From contig JASGKX010000001.1 in assembly GCA_049840475.1 (NCBI GenBank), forward strand, positions 496,001 through 560,000: DNA of 64,000 nt, read 5' to 3'. Source of the DNA: JBGVSA01 sp049840475 (lineage in GTDB: Bacteria > Pseudomonadota > Gammaproteobacteria > Burkholderiales > Rhodocyclaceae). The translations under genes and the position numbers were made by a program. The notes below the pieces were generated by a model that saw only the letters and a list, made by a program, of their open reading frames with translations, was not told the origin of the DNA and did not search any database. How positions within the stretch are numbered: position 1 is the stretch's first letter; the number at the start of each line of letters is the position of its first letter. Shown here in pieces: positions 42,232 through 50,868 of the stretch.

Positions 42232-42444
42232 CTAGCGACGGCGCAGGGGCAGCAGGAGTGCACGCAGCCCGTTGTGGTCCAACTCGTGCATCAGCGCCAA
42301 CAGCCGGCCTATCTCGCCTTTGGGAAAGCCCTCGCGCGCAAACCAGGTGAGGTAGTGCCCCGGCAGATCGGCGATCACCATCCCCTTGTGCTTGCCAAAG
42401 GGCATCTCGCGCACGAGCAGCAGTTCCAGGTCTTCGGGTTTCAT
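42232..42444 (-). CDS. DUF3820 family small protein
   Basis: This 70-residue protein shows the DUF3820 pattern MPFGKHKGMVIADLPGHYLTWF then GRLLALMHELDHNGL. The family is described as putative quorum-sensing-regulated or uncharacterised. It overlaps a short upstream frame by 4 bp (ATGA), supporting translational coupling. Confidence 0.85.
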   Translation of the reverse strand: MKPEDLELLLVREMPFGKHKGMVIADLPGHYLTWFAREGFPKGEIGRLLALMHELDHNGLRALLLPLRRR

Positions 42445-42659
42445 GCGTTCACCGCCGCGCCCGCGGCAAAGCGACGGAGCCGATAGTGACCCGCCGGGTC
42501 CACGACGCCCTGCACCGGGTCGCCGCGATGACCGGCACAGTCTTGAATCTCGGCCAGACCTTCGCGCGAACGCAAAAAGCCCGTCGGGTAGGCCGTGGAC
42601 CGATAAGGCGTGTTGAACTGCGTCATTAGCGCAATGGCGGATGAATCGGGAACGGACAT
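42441..42659 (-). CDS. Small hypothetical protein coupled to DUF3820
   Basis: This 72-residue frame starts at 42659 (MSVPDSSAIALMTQ) and ends in an ATGA overlap with the DUF3820 gene. I do not recognise the product; it has no signal or membrane helix. The upstream continuation of the same frame looks random and was excluded. It is supported mainly by the overlap and by being open in a GC-rich context. Confidence 0.45.
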   Translation of the reverse strand: MSVPDSSAIALMTQFNTPYRSTAYPTGFLRSREGLAEIQDCAGHRGDPVQGVVDPAGHYRLRRFAAGAAVNA

Positions 42660-43345
42660 ACGAGGACCGGGTTTGCGTTCGACGCGCGCTCCGGAACCAA
42701 GGACAACGACCGGAACGGCAATGACCGGATTATAGCGGCCCATCGGCCTCTGCCGGATGCGGAGCGACCTCCGGTCAGGTTGCTGCATTTCAGCCCTTCG
42801 CGCGACGCCGGCCCATCGGCGTTGTCTTTGAGCGAATCGCGGTGGCTGCGGTTGCCCTGTCATTGCACGCTTATGCCACGTCGAAAAAAGGGATGGGCAG
42901 AAAATCGCCATCGATTGCACGGCACAGCGCAATTGACTCAAGAGCGGTTCTCGATTTTCCGGAAACCGCCTGTCGCCGTCCGCGCCGAGGGACTCGAATA
43001 GTCGTCGAATATCTGTGGCTGACCTAAGGAACATAACCGGACACAGCCCGATTCAATATCTCCATCGCATTCCACACCCATCGCCAAGTCGGTCGCTCAA
43101 CGCCTCGAGAATCCAGCGCCAGCCGGGAACCGATATCGCCGAATCAGCCCAGAGTTGTTCGCCTTCAAGCGCGTAGTGCTCCGCCCGTATGACCCCTAGT
43201 GGTTTGGTGTCCGGCGATTGCCTCCTGCAAACACCGGTATTTCGGTACACAGACCGTTATTCGGTCACAGATTCAATGCAGGGCACGCATTTAGACTGCA
43301 GTGCGCAATGACAAAAAGAGAATAAGACACTGAATTGGGGGGCAG
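42660..43345. other. Non-coding, AT-richer stretch before the deacetylase gene
   Basis: About 690 bp without a convincing gene. Base composition visibly drops from about 42850 onward compared with the dbpA side. No transposase or tRNA fragment could be recognised. It forms the left flank of a possible acquired segment that includes the deacetylase-like gene. Confidence 0.5.
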
Positions 43346-44308
43346 ATGCTGGATGTGTTCGTTACCGTAGATGTCGAGGTGTGGTGCGGGGGCTGGTCTA
43401 ACATCGACGAGAAATTCCCGCGCGCATTCAGTAAGTACATCTATGGTCAAACCGCCAAAGGCCGCTATGGGTTGCCATTTCAGACAGAAATGCTCGCGGC
43501 CCATGCATTGAAGGGTGTCTTTTTTGTAGAGCCGCTGTTCTCGACACGCTTTGGCGCCGAACACCTGGCTGAAATCGTCGGTCTTCTTGATTCCGACCAG
43601 CAGGAAATCCAACTGCATCTGCACACGGAGTGGGTTGATGAGGTGCATCCCCCCCTTCTGCCCAACTCCAATAGCAAGCGCCAGCACTTGCGGTACTTCA
43701 CTCTTGAAGAGCAGACCGTTCTGATCAAGAAAGGGGCGGCGCTCCTTCGTGCTGCGGGCGCCCATCCGGTCAACGCATTCCGCGCGGGAAACTTTGGTTT
43801 TAACCGGGACACGTTGCGAGCACTCGCGGCCAATGGAATCGATTTCGACAGCAGCTACAACGCCACCCATTTCGGCCTGGACAGTGGCGTATTGCCGGGT
43901 GTGCCAGTCGTCGCTCCCATTCAGTGCGAGGGGATCAATGAGTACCCGGTGACGGTTTTCAGGGATGGCCTCAGAAAGCTGCGACACGCGCAGATTTCTG
44001 CTTGCTCATACAACGAACTGGAAGGCTTGCTCTGGCACGCTCTCGAAACTGGCAGACAGTCTTTTGTCCTGTTTTCTCATAACTTCGAGCTGCTGAATCA
44101 GGCAAAGGACCGTCCAGACCGGGTGGCAATCAGACGCTTTGAAAAGCTCTGCAGATTTCTCGACGCCAATCGCGACTGTTTTTCTGTCCGTGGCTTTCAT
44201 GGCTTAAGCCCGCAGTTGTTCGAGGAACAACCGGCGCCGCTTAATTCTCCGCCCCTGAAAGCGGCTCACCGAATATTCGAACAAATATATCGCAGGATTT
44301 ACCGATAG
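43346..44308 (+). CDS. Polysaccharide deacetylase-like protein (NodB-fold)
   Basis: This 320-residue cytoplasmic-looking protein starts with FVTVDVEVW, where the Asp-containing first motif of NodB-type carbohydrate esterases lies. It continues with QLHLHTEWVD (His-x-His metal-binding motif near residues 91-97), FRAGNFGFN (motif 3-like Arg) and a late FSHNFELL. No signal peptide is present, unlike exported deacetylases. Relatives occur in exopolysaccharide clusters. Codon and base use look more AT-rich than in neighbouring genes, which together with the empty flanks suggests acquisition. The substrate is unknown. Confidence 0.75.
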   Translation: MLDVFVTVDVEVWCGGWSNIDEKFPRAFSKYIYGQTAKGRYGLPFQTEMLAAHALKGVFFVEPLFSTRFGAEHLAEIVGLLDSDQQEIQLHLHTEWVDEVHPPLLPNSNSKRQHLRYFTLEEQTVLIKKGAALLRAAGAHPVNAFRAGNFGFNRDTLRALAANGIDFDSSYNATHFGLDSGVLPGVPVVAPIQCEGINEYPVTVFRDGLRKLRHAQISACSYNELEGLLWHALETGRQSFVLFSHNFELLNQAKDRPDRVAIRRFEKLCRFLDANRDCFSVRGFHGLSPQLFEEQPAPLNSPPLKAAHRIFEQIYRRIYR

Positions 44309-44628
44309 ATTACGGGCAATCACATCGCGTTGATTTCCGGTTTTGATCCGGCGACCGAATCCCCGTTTATTGTCAACGCAGAGATGTCTTTCTGATCGCC
44401 CTACCCGATTCGACTTCACCCGCCGTGGCGAAAGACGTCTCGATGTGCCTCCCATTGCCGGCGACCTGCAAGTTGCCCCATGGCGCAGATGTCGCGACGC
44501 ACCTTCTTCGAAAATCCACTATGCATGTTCAATGGCTAGCCCATAACGAAAGCTGAAATCCTTCGTTCTGCCTTTGGGCGCGGGTGTCTAGATTGGTTGG
44601 CGCATTCCAGCCTTCTTCAGGACACGCC
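44309..44628 (+). promoter_or_regulatory. Upstream region of the sulfonate-type operon with an AACGAA/TTCGTT dyad
   Basis: No gene lies here. A perfect inverted repeat AACGAA-N11-TTCGTT at 44545-44567 stands about 60 bp before the first transporter gene. LysR-type sulfur regulators such as CysB or SsuR control comparable operons in Burkholderia and relatives, and this dyad is a plausible operator. The assignment to a particular regulator is inference. Confidence 0.4.
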
Positions 44629-45591
44629 ATGTTGAACAGAGTCACCGCCGCAATTCTGGCCGCCACGCTCAGCGTCGCCGCTTTCACCGCCAAGGCCGAC
44701 GAAATCCGTCTGGGCTACTCCTCCATCAATCCCGAAACACGCCTTGCGAAAGACAAGGGCTGGATCGAAGAAGCGCTCAAGCCCAAGGGCATCACGGTCA
44801 AGTGGGTTGAATCGCTGGGCAGCAACAAGAGTCTCGAATTCCTGCGTGGAAAGGCCGTTAACATCGCGTCGACCAGTTCGGCCTCCGCGTTCCTGGCACG
44901 CGCAAACGGCACGCCGATCAAGTTCGTGTACTGGACCGGCCGCAACCCTTACGGCGCGCCGATCCTGGTACGTCAGGACTCGCCGTACAAGACCTTCAGC
45001 GACCTGCGCGGCAAGAAAATCGCCGCCACGCCGGGCACCGGTCCATATATCTCGCTGATTGCCGCTTTGCATAAATTCGGCATGACGGAAAAAGACGTGG
45101 AGATCGTCAGCCTGCAGCATCCGCAGGGGCGTCTCGCGCTGGCTGCGGGCCGCGTCGAAGCCTGGGCCGCGCTGGAGCCGGACTGGACGATCGCCGAAGT
45201 GCAGAACAAGGCGCGCATTCTGTTCATCGACAAGTCGCTGGCAGGCGGCGGTGGCCTTAACGTCCGCGAGGAATACCTCAAGGCCAACCCGGAAGTCGTA
45301 AAGATCGTGCTGGCCCAGTTCAACCGCGCACGCATCTACACAAAGCAGAACCCGGAACAGGCCATCAAGGATTTCGCCGAGTCATCCAAAGTGGATATCG
45401 AAGTGGCGCGCCGCGTCTTCCAGCGCCAGCTCCAACAAGACGACAACCCCGAGATCGTGCCCGGCGATGCTGCGGCGCTGGCCTTGTGGGGTGACCTGTA
45501 CAAGAAGCTGGGCTCGGTGCCGGCCGACACGGACGTGAATGCCGTCGTCAAGGCCGTACTCGATCCGACAGTATTCAAGTCCGCGGATTAA
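44629..45591 (+). CDS. Sulfonate/nitrate/taurine-type ABC transporter substrate-binding protein
   Basis: This 320-residue periplasmic binding protein has a signal peptide cleaved near AKA-DE (about residue 24), followed by IRLGYSSINPETRLAKDKGWIEEAL, the usual SsuA/TauA beginning. Further segments are NIASTSSASAFLARANGTP and DLRGKKIAATPGTGPY. It should deliver an organosulfur anion to the permease encoded next. Start 44629 gives the signal peptide. The ligand is not predictable, but the downstream DszB-like genes suggest a sulfonate or sulfinate. Confidence 0.88.
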   Translation: MLNRVTAAILAATLSVAAFTAKADEIRLGYSSINPETRLAKDKGWIEEALKPKGITVKWVESLGSNKSLEFLRGKAVNIASTSSASAFLARANGTPIKFVYWTGRNPYGAPILVRQDSPYKTFSDLRGKKIAATPGTGPYISLIAALHKFGMTEKDVEIVSLQHPQGRLALAAGRVEAWAALEPDWTIAEVQNKARILFIDKSLAGGGGLNVREEYLKANPEVVKIVLAQFNRARIYTKQNPEQAIKDFAESSKVDIEVARRVFQRQLQQDDNPEIVPGDAAALALWGDLYKKLGSVPADTDVNAVVKAVLDPTVFKSAD

Positions 45592-45605
45592 GGCCGGGGG
45601 GCGCC

Positions 45606-46436
45606 ATGTCGGAACTACTCCTCAACCTGGTACGCCCGCTGGGCGTGTCAGGCTCCCTGCGGGACGCCGGCCATCGCGCCTCGGCAATCGCGCGGCCGCT
45701 GATCTTCCCCGCGTTGATCCTCGCCGTGTGGCAGGGCCTTGGCAGCTTCAACCTGATCGATCCGGTACTGCTGCCAACGCCCTCCCGCGTGCTCGGCGCG
45801 TTGTACGAAATGGTCGTCAGCGGCTTTCTCACGCCGCATCTGGCGATCTCTTTTCAGCGCGTGCTGCTCGGCTTTGCCAGCGGGACGGCGGTCGCCGTCG
45901 TGATCGGCGCGATCACCGGCTATTCGCGCTTCTGGCGCTCCATCATCGACCCGACCATCCACGCCCTGCGCACGATTCCGGGCCTGGCCTGGATTCCGAT
46001 GTTCATCCTTTGGCTGGGCATCGACGAGAGTTCCAAGGTCGTGCTGATCGCCAAAGCGGCTTTCTTTCCGACCTACCTGAACTTCATGTCCGGCATCGCA
46101 CGTGCCGATCGCAAGCTGATCGAAGTCGGCGAGGTGTATCGCCAGCGGGGCGTGCGGCTCGTCACTCACGTGATGCTGCCTCACAGCCTGCCCTTCCTCT
46201 TTGTGGGTCTGCGCCAGTCGATGGGCGTGGCCTGGCTGGTGGTGGTGGCCGCCGAGTTGATGGGCGCCTCCAGCGGCATCGGCTACGTACTGCTCGATGG
46301 CGAGATGACCGGCCGCGCGCAGATCGTCATGGCCTGCATGATCGTCTTCGCGCTATGCGGCAAGACCACCGATCTCATCATCGCCAGCATCGCGCATCGC
46401 GTACTGCGTTGGCAGGACACCGTCGAGAAAGAATGA
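45606..46436 (+). CDS. ABC transporter permease, SsuC/TauC type
   Basis: This 276-residue integral membrane protein has about six hydrophobic segments and the binding-protein-dependent permease EAA motif around residues 178-197 (EVGEVYRQRGVRLVTHVMLP). The Pro-Ser-Arg-Val segment LLPTPSRVLGAL near residue 57 is typical of sulfonate/nitrate permeases. It begins 14 bp after the binding-protein gene and ends 10 bp before the ATPase gene, forming one operon. Confidence 0.92.
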   Translation: MSELLLNLVRPLGVSGSLRDAGHRASAIARPLIFPALILAVWQGLGSFNLIDPVLLPTPSRVLGALYEMVVSGFLTPHLAISFQRVLLGFASGTAVAVVIGAITGYSRFWRSIIDPTIHALRTIPGLAWIPMFILWLGIDESSKVVLIAKAAFFPTYLNFMSGIARADRKLIEVGEVYRQRGVRLVTHVMLPHSLPFLFVGLRQSMGVAWLVVVAAELMGASSGIGYVLLDGEMTGRAQIVMACMIVFALCGKTTDLIIASIAHRVLRWQDTVEKE

Positions 46437-46446
46437 GGTACGCGTC

Positions 46447-47193
46447 ATGATCGAAATACAGAGGCTGGTAAAGAAGTTCGGCGACTTTGCCGCATTGGGC
46501 CCGCTGGGCTTCTCGTTCGGGCAGGAGCGCATCCTCACGGTGATCGGCGCCAGCGGCTGCGGCAAGAGCACGCTGCTGCGACTGCTGGCCGGGCTCGAAA
46601 CCCCCACGCAAGGCCACGTCAAACTCGACGGCGAAGCGATCACGGGGCCGCACAAGCGCATCTCCGTGGCCTTTCAGGAGCCGCGCCTCATGCCCTGGTT
46701 GAGCGTTGCCCAGAATGTCGAGTTCGCGGTCTGGGACTGGCCCGTCGATGAACGCAAAGCGGCCGTCGACGCTGCGTTGAAGAAGGTCTCGCTGAGCGCC
46801 TTCGCGGACGCCCTCCCCAAGCAACTCTCTGGCGGCATGGCGCAACGTGTGGGACTGGCCCGCGCCCTGGTCGGCAGCCCGCGCCTGCTGCTGCTCGACG
46901 AACCTTTCAGCGCGCTCGACCCGCTGACCCGCGTGCGCATGCAGGACCATCTGCTGGAGATCGTCGGCGACGACGGGCCGAACGTCCTGTTCATCACCCA
47001 CGACATCGACGAGGCCATCGTGCTGTCCGATCGGGTGATCGTGCTCAACGGTCCGCCCGCGCAGATCCGCCGCGACCTGCGTATCGATCTGCCCAAACCA
47101 CGCAAACGCGCCTCGTCGGACTTTCAGGAACTCAAGGAGTTGCTACTCGCGGACCTGCTGCCCGATCGCCTCGACGCGCTGCAACCCGCGTGA
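46447..47193 (+). CDS. ABC transporter ATP-binding protein, SsuB/TauB type
   Basis: This 248-residue ATPase has Walker A GASGCGKST near residue 33, the Q-loop FQEPRLMPW, signature LSGGMAQRVGLARAL near residue 127, Walker B LLLLDEPFSALD and the switch His in FITHDIDEA. The length and the Q-loop sequence match the nitrate/sulfonate importer class. It powers the permease encoded just upstream. Confidence 0.95.
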   Translation: MIEIQRLVKKFGDFAALGPLGFSFGQERILTVIGASGCGKSTLLRLLAGLETPTQGHVKLDGEAITGPHKRISVAFQEPRLMPWLSVAQNVEFAVWDWPVDERKAAVDAALKKVSLSAFADALPKQLSGGMAQRVGLARALVGSPRLLLLDEPFSALDPLTRVRMQDHLLEIVGDDGPNVLFITHDIDEAIVLSDRVIVLNGPPAQIRRDLRIDLPKPRKRASSDFQELKELLLADLLPDRLDALQPA

Positions 47194-47259
47194 TGCGCCG
47201 TCATCCGTTTTTGTTGAACAGCCACTGAACACCCAACGCATCAGAAAGGAACAGTCACC

Positions 47260-48324
47260 ATGAGCAATGCGCCCTCCACCGCCCACGAAGTGCTGTACAC
47301 GATCTGCCCGGTCTTCGTCGCATCCAACGTCGCGCTCGAGCTAGGCTTTATCGAAGAGGAATTCCGCCGTGTCAGCGCGAAGCCACGTTACCTGCGCTCG
47401 CTGCCCGACAACGCCGGCTGGTTGCCGCATTTCACGCATTCGCTGCCGAAGCTGTTCCGCGATGGCGGCGCCATTCCCACGATTCAAGCGCGCGCCGATC
47501 TGACCGACACCACCCTGATCGCAACGACCTTCTCGACGGCGGGCGGTCATATCGTTGTGCGAGCCGATGCTGACGTGCATCGCGTGGCGGACCTGAAGGG
47601 CCGCCGCATCGGGCTCACGCGCAGCCTTGCACCCGAGAAGATCGACTTTGTGCGCGCCACGGCCGAACGCGGCATCGAAGTCGCGCTCGGCATTGCGGGA
47701 CTCACCCGCAACGATGTGCAGATCGTTAACCTCGAAGCAGAAGAACCCAAGCCTGCTGCGCCCTCCGAGCGCCCGGCGCAGAACTGGACCTATCTGCACA
47801 AGCACGTCGCACAAGACCAGCTCGCATTGCAGGAAAGCCGCGTCAACGCGATCTACAGCAGCCCGGCGCGTTCGGCCAAGCTCGTCGCCAGCGGCGAATT
47901 CAAGATCATTGAAGACCTGGATCGTCATCCCGACTGGACCCTGCGCGTTACCAATGGGCCCTACACCACCGCGGTGAATACCGACTTTGCCAAGGCACAC
48001 CCGGAAGTCGTTGTCGCCTGGCTGCGTGCCGCCATTCGCGGTGGCCATTGGGTGAATGCCAATCGTCGCGCCGCGGCAGACATCTTCGCGCGCACCACGA
48101 CTTATCGCGATGCGGAACAGATCGCCAGCTTGATCCAGCACTTCGACTTCGTGCCCAGCCTGTCGCCGCAGAACCTTGCCGGCGTCACGATCCAGAAGGA
48201 CTTCTTGCGCAGCCATGGCTACGTGAAGAACGACTTCAAGGTCGAAGACTGGGTGGATGCACGTTATCTGGAAGATGCCCACGCCTCGCTGCGCGCCGAT
48301 GCCAATCCGCGCCGCGCAGCCTGA
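47260..48324 (+). CDS. DszB-like sulfinate desulfinase candidate 1 (periplasmic-binding-protein fold, no signal peptide)
   Basis: This 354-residue protein has the type II binding-protein fold but lacks any signal peptide (MSNAPSTAHEVLYTICPV). It keeps the pattern reported for Rhodococcus DszB: a Cys in the x-CPV motif (Cys16; DszB Cys27), a His in HFT (His57; DszB His60) and R-x-G-G (Arg67-Asp-Gly-Gly; DszB Arg70), with the His-to-Arg spacing of 10 identical to DszB. The enzyme would be cytoplasmic and release sulfite from a sulfinate. It lies 66 bp after the ATPase gene with AGAAAGGA upstream. The alternative is a non-secreted binding-protein relative of unknown role. Confidence 0.65.
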   Translation: MSNAPSTAHEVLYTICPVFVASNVALELGFIEEEFRRVSAKPRYLRSLPDNAGWLPHFTHSLPKLFRDGGAIPTIQARADLTDTTLIATTFSTAGGHIVVRADADVHRVADLKGRRIGLTRSLAPEKIDFVRATAERGIEVALGIAGLTRNDVQIVNLEAEEPKPAAPSERPAQNWTYLHKHVAQDQLALQESRVNAIYSSPARSAKLVASGEFKIIEDLDRHPDWTLRVTNGPYTTAVNTDFAKAHPEVVVAWLRAAIRGGHWVNANRRAAADIFARTTTYRDAEQIASLIQHFDFVPSLSPQNLAGVTIQKDFLRSHGYVKNDFKVEDWVDARYLEDAHASLRADANPRRAA

Positions 48325-48335
48325 AGGAGCACGAC

Positions 48336-49406
48336 ATGGGAATTCTCAACGAAGCCGGGCTGCAACGCCCCGCAGACAACGCGCAACTCGTTGCTGCGCG
48401 TTATACGATCTGCCCGGTGCTGGTGGCCTCCGGCGTGGCGTCGGAATTGGGCTGGCTGGACGAAGAGCTTAGGCGCGTCGGCGCCCGGCTCGACTATCTG
48501 CGCTCGCGCCCTGACGAGCATGGCTGGCTGGAGCACTACAACCACAAGTCGCCAAACCTCTTCCGCGACGGCGGCAACAGCCCGGCGATCCAGGCCAAGG
48601 CAGACATCCGCGACACAGTGCTGATCGGGCTCACGCAAGCGCAGCCTGCCGGCAAGATCATCGCGCGCAGCGACACACCGATCTACAGCGTGGCGCAACT
48701 GCGCGGAAAGCGTATCGGCCTCTACCGCAGCCGCCTCGATGACAAGATCGACTTTCGCCGCGCCACCAGCGAACGCGGCATCGCCGCTGCGCTCGCACTG
48801 CACGGCCTGACGGAAGCGGACGTGCAGATCATCGACATCGATGCGCCCGACGTACACGTCGACACCCCTTCGCACAGCCCATCGGAGACCTGGGGGCGAC
48901 AGCGCGACAAGGCCGCACGCGGCGTTGAATTGCAGGCGCTGGAACGCGGCGAGATCGACGCCTACTACGAATACGGTCTGGGCCTGTCCGACGCACTGGA
49001 GCACGGCGGCAAGTTCAAGGTCCTGGACGATCTGGACCTTTACCCGGACTGGACGCTGCGCATCGCCAACGCGCCCCGCACGCTAACCGTCAGTGCAGAG
49101 TTCGCCCGCGATCACCGCGACGTGGTCGTGGCCTGGCTACGCGCGGCGATTCGGGCAGGACGCTGGATCAACGCCCATCCGCAGGCAGCGGCCACCGTGT
49201 TCCACCGCACCACGTTCTATCCTGAAGCGGCCATCGCGCGCGTGCTGCCGCGCTATGACCTTGTGCCCAACCTGTCGGTGCAGAACCTTACCGGGCTGCG
49301 CATCGCCAAGGACTTTCTGCGCGAACGTGGTTACGTGAAGAACGACATCGACGTGAAGCAATGGGCGGACAGCAGCTATCTTGAAGAGGCTCTCGCGAGC
49401 CTGTAA
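48336..49406 (+). CDS. DszB-like sulfinate desulfinase candidate 2
   Basis: This 356-residue paralogue of the preceding gene shares patterns such as CPV-VAS-ELG, FRDGG, KIDF-RATSERGI and FLRERGYVKND. Cys26, His67 and Arg77-Asp-Gly-Gly are in the same spacing as in copy 1, consistent with a DszB-like active site. No signal peptide is present. Start 48336 follows GAAGGAG. The two copies have diverged strongly outside the motif regions, so they may act on different sulfinates. A strong hairpin follows the stop and closes the operon. Confidence 0.65.
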   Translation: MGILNEAGLQRPADNAQLVAARYTICPVLVASGVASELGWLDEELRRVGARLDYLRSRPDEHGWLEHYNHKSPNLFRDGGNSPAIQAKADIRDTVLIGLTQAQPAGKIIARSDTPIYSVAQLRGKRIGLYRSRLDDKIDFRRATSERGIAAALALHGLTEADVQIIDIDAPDVHVDTPSHSPSETWGRQRDKAARGVELQALERGEIDAYYEYGLGLSDALEHGGKFKVLDDLDLYPDWTLRIANAPRTLTVSAEFARDHRDVVVAWLRAAIRAGRWINAHPQAAATVFHRTTFYPEAAIARVLPRYDLVPNLSVQNLTGLRIAKDFLRERGYVKNDIDVKQWADSSYLEEALASL

Positions 49407-49422
49407 CGCCAAGTCAACTCAC

Positions 49423-49462
49423 TCCGTCCAGCGCGAGAGCCATTGCTCTGGCGCTGGACGGA
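49423..49462 (+). terminator. Long hairpin at the end of the sulfur operon
   Basis: TCCGTCCAGCGC-G-AGAGC pairs with GCTCT-G-GCGCTGGACGGA: 17 pairs interrupted by one G-G mismatch, with a 4-nt loop. No poly-T tail follows. It lies 16 bp after the stop. Confidence 0.7.
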
Positions 49463-49809
49463 ATGACTAACATTGCTTTCCGGGCGCCGCCTGCAAGAGC
49501 CTTATCCCAACGAGCATACGCAACGAATCGGCCCCCATCCGGCATGACTGGATTGATACAGATTCGCCCTGATGTTTCGTTATTCGGAGCGACATCCCCA
49601 CCGTTCTTCGACTGGAGCAGTCCGCAAAACTAGCCCACCTGAAGTTCAGTGCCGATCGCGGAAGCCACTCCGCCGCGCGCTAGGGAATCCGCAAACGAAG
49701 TCGTCCGCCGCCATCCTTTCGGCGCCAGTCCCCAACTCTCAACAGCGTTGAGCGCCACTCTATTGGAGACCGACGGGCGAGCGGTTGCGTTATGACGTCT
49801 CCCTCAGGA
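49463..49809. other. Intergenic region between the sulfur operon and the lipoprotein gene
   Basis: No gene, tRNA or clear regulatory dyad was recognised in this roughly 350-bp convergent gap. Confidence 0.5.
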
Positions 49810-50868
49810 TCAGGGCTTGGCCGCCGTCGCTGACACAGTCGTTGAATCAGTCGAAGTCCTGGTCGAGGCCGGCACTGAGGTGTCTGGTTGCGACGGCTGG
49901 CTCATGAATGGCTTCGGCGAAGCGATGGGAGTCTGCCCCGGCCACTGCGTCTTGGCCGGCATGACATTGAGCATCATGTTGGCATCGGCCGGAGCAGGGG
50001 CGGACGTGCTGGTCCGCTTATCGAGGATGTTCACGCCGGTATAGACGCCGGCGTCTCCCAGCTTAGGCACGAAACCCACCGTCTCGTCGTCCTCCCATAG
50101 CTTGAAGCCGAAACCCTGCATTCGCATGCGTGCGAAGGGATAGCCCGTTTCCACCACGATCAAGGACTTTTCATCCCTCGGATAGGGCTGCACGATGTCC
50201 TGAAGCATAACTTTGACCACCCGCTGCAGCGAGGCAGAGGCAGCATCACGCAACGGCTTGCCCCCGTCCGCAGCCCAACCGTTGTCACCACTCATCGGGC
50301 GCGGCGCGCCGACCGCTGCCAAGTAACGAGTGCCCCAGAGCGCAGTCTTCTGTGCGTCTTGCAGGGTGGGTTTGAGCACGACGTAAGGCACGACTTCAGT
50401 GTCCGACACGTAGGTCAGCACCATGGCACTCACGATCCTGAGATTGTGCTTGGCAGTGTTGTCGTCCACGCGGAATACCTCGCCGAGCCCTGCTGCCACA
50501 ATCTGCTGTTGAGTGATTTCCTTGGCCATCGTAGAGACCTTGAGGTGCAAGGCAGCCTGCACGTCTCGGGTTTTTTTGTCGCCAGCCGCTGCGTCGATTG
50601 CGTCGGAAGCGAGCAGGCCCACCACACCGAACATGACACCACCAACGCTGGGCGTCTGGTGTCCGGTGATGAGCACCTCACTGTCGGGGACGCGAAACAC
50701 GCCGAGCGGCAAATCCGTCATCCCCGACAGACCATCTTCGGAATACGTGATGCCAATTGGTTTAGCAATTGTGGGTGGCGGCTCCGCGTTGTGGAAAGTC
50801 GCGCACCCCGTCATGGCAATTGCGAAACCGCAAGCTGCGAAGTGTCGCAGGCTCGAAATGGAAAACAT
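49810..50868 (-). CDS. Hypothetical lipoprotein
   Basis: This 352-residue protein has a lipoprotein signal peptide ending in the lipobox MTGC near residue 21. The mature part begins with a Pro-rich stretch and has no recognised domain. The C-terminal 60 residues are Ser/Thr/Pro-rich and probably unstructured. Start 50868 follows GAGGAGCTT. I do not recognise the family; a cell-envelope role is inferred only from the signal. It is divergent from the GH2 gene across a long AT-rich gap. Confidence 0.8.
   Translation of the reverse strand: MFSISSLRHFAACGFAIAMTGCATFHNAEPPPTIAKPIGITYSEDGLSGMTDLPLGVFRVPDSEVLITGHQTPSVGGVMFGVVGLLASDAIDAAAGDKKTRDVQAALHLKVSTMAKEITQQQIVAAGLGEVFRVDDNTAKHNLRIVSAMVLTYVSDTEVVPYVVLKPTLQDAQKTALWGTRYLAAVGAPRPMSGDNGWAADGGKPLRDAASASLQRVVKVMLQDIVQPYPRDEKSLIVVETGYPFARMRMQGFGFKLWEDDETVGFVPKLGDAGVYTGVNILDKRTSTSAPAPADANMMLNVMPAKTQWPGQTPIASPKPFMSQPSQPDTSVPASTRTSTDSTTVSATAAKP

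Noticed and set aside
43053..43250. A 65-codon minus-strand frame left of the deacetylase-like gene
   Set aside because: Not recognised, no ribosome site, probably chance; might be a remnant but nothing supports it.
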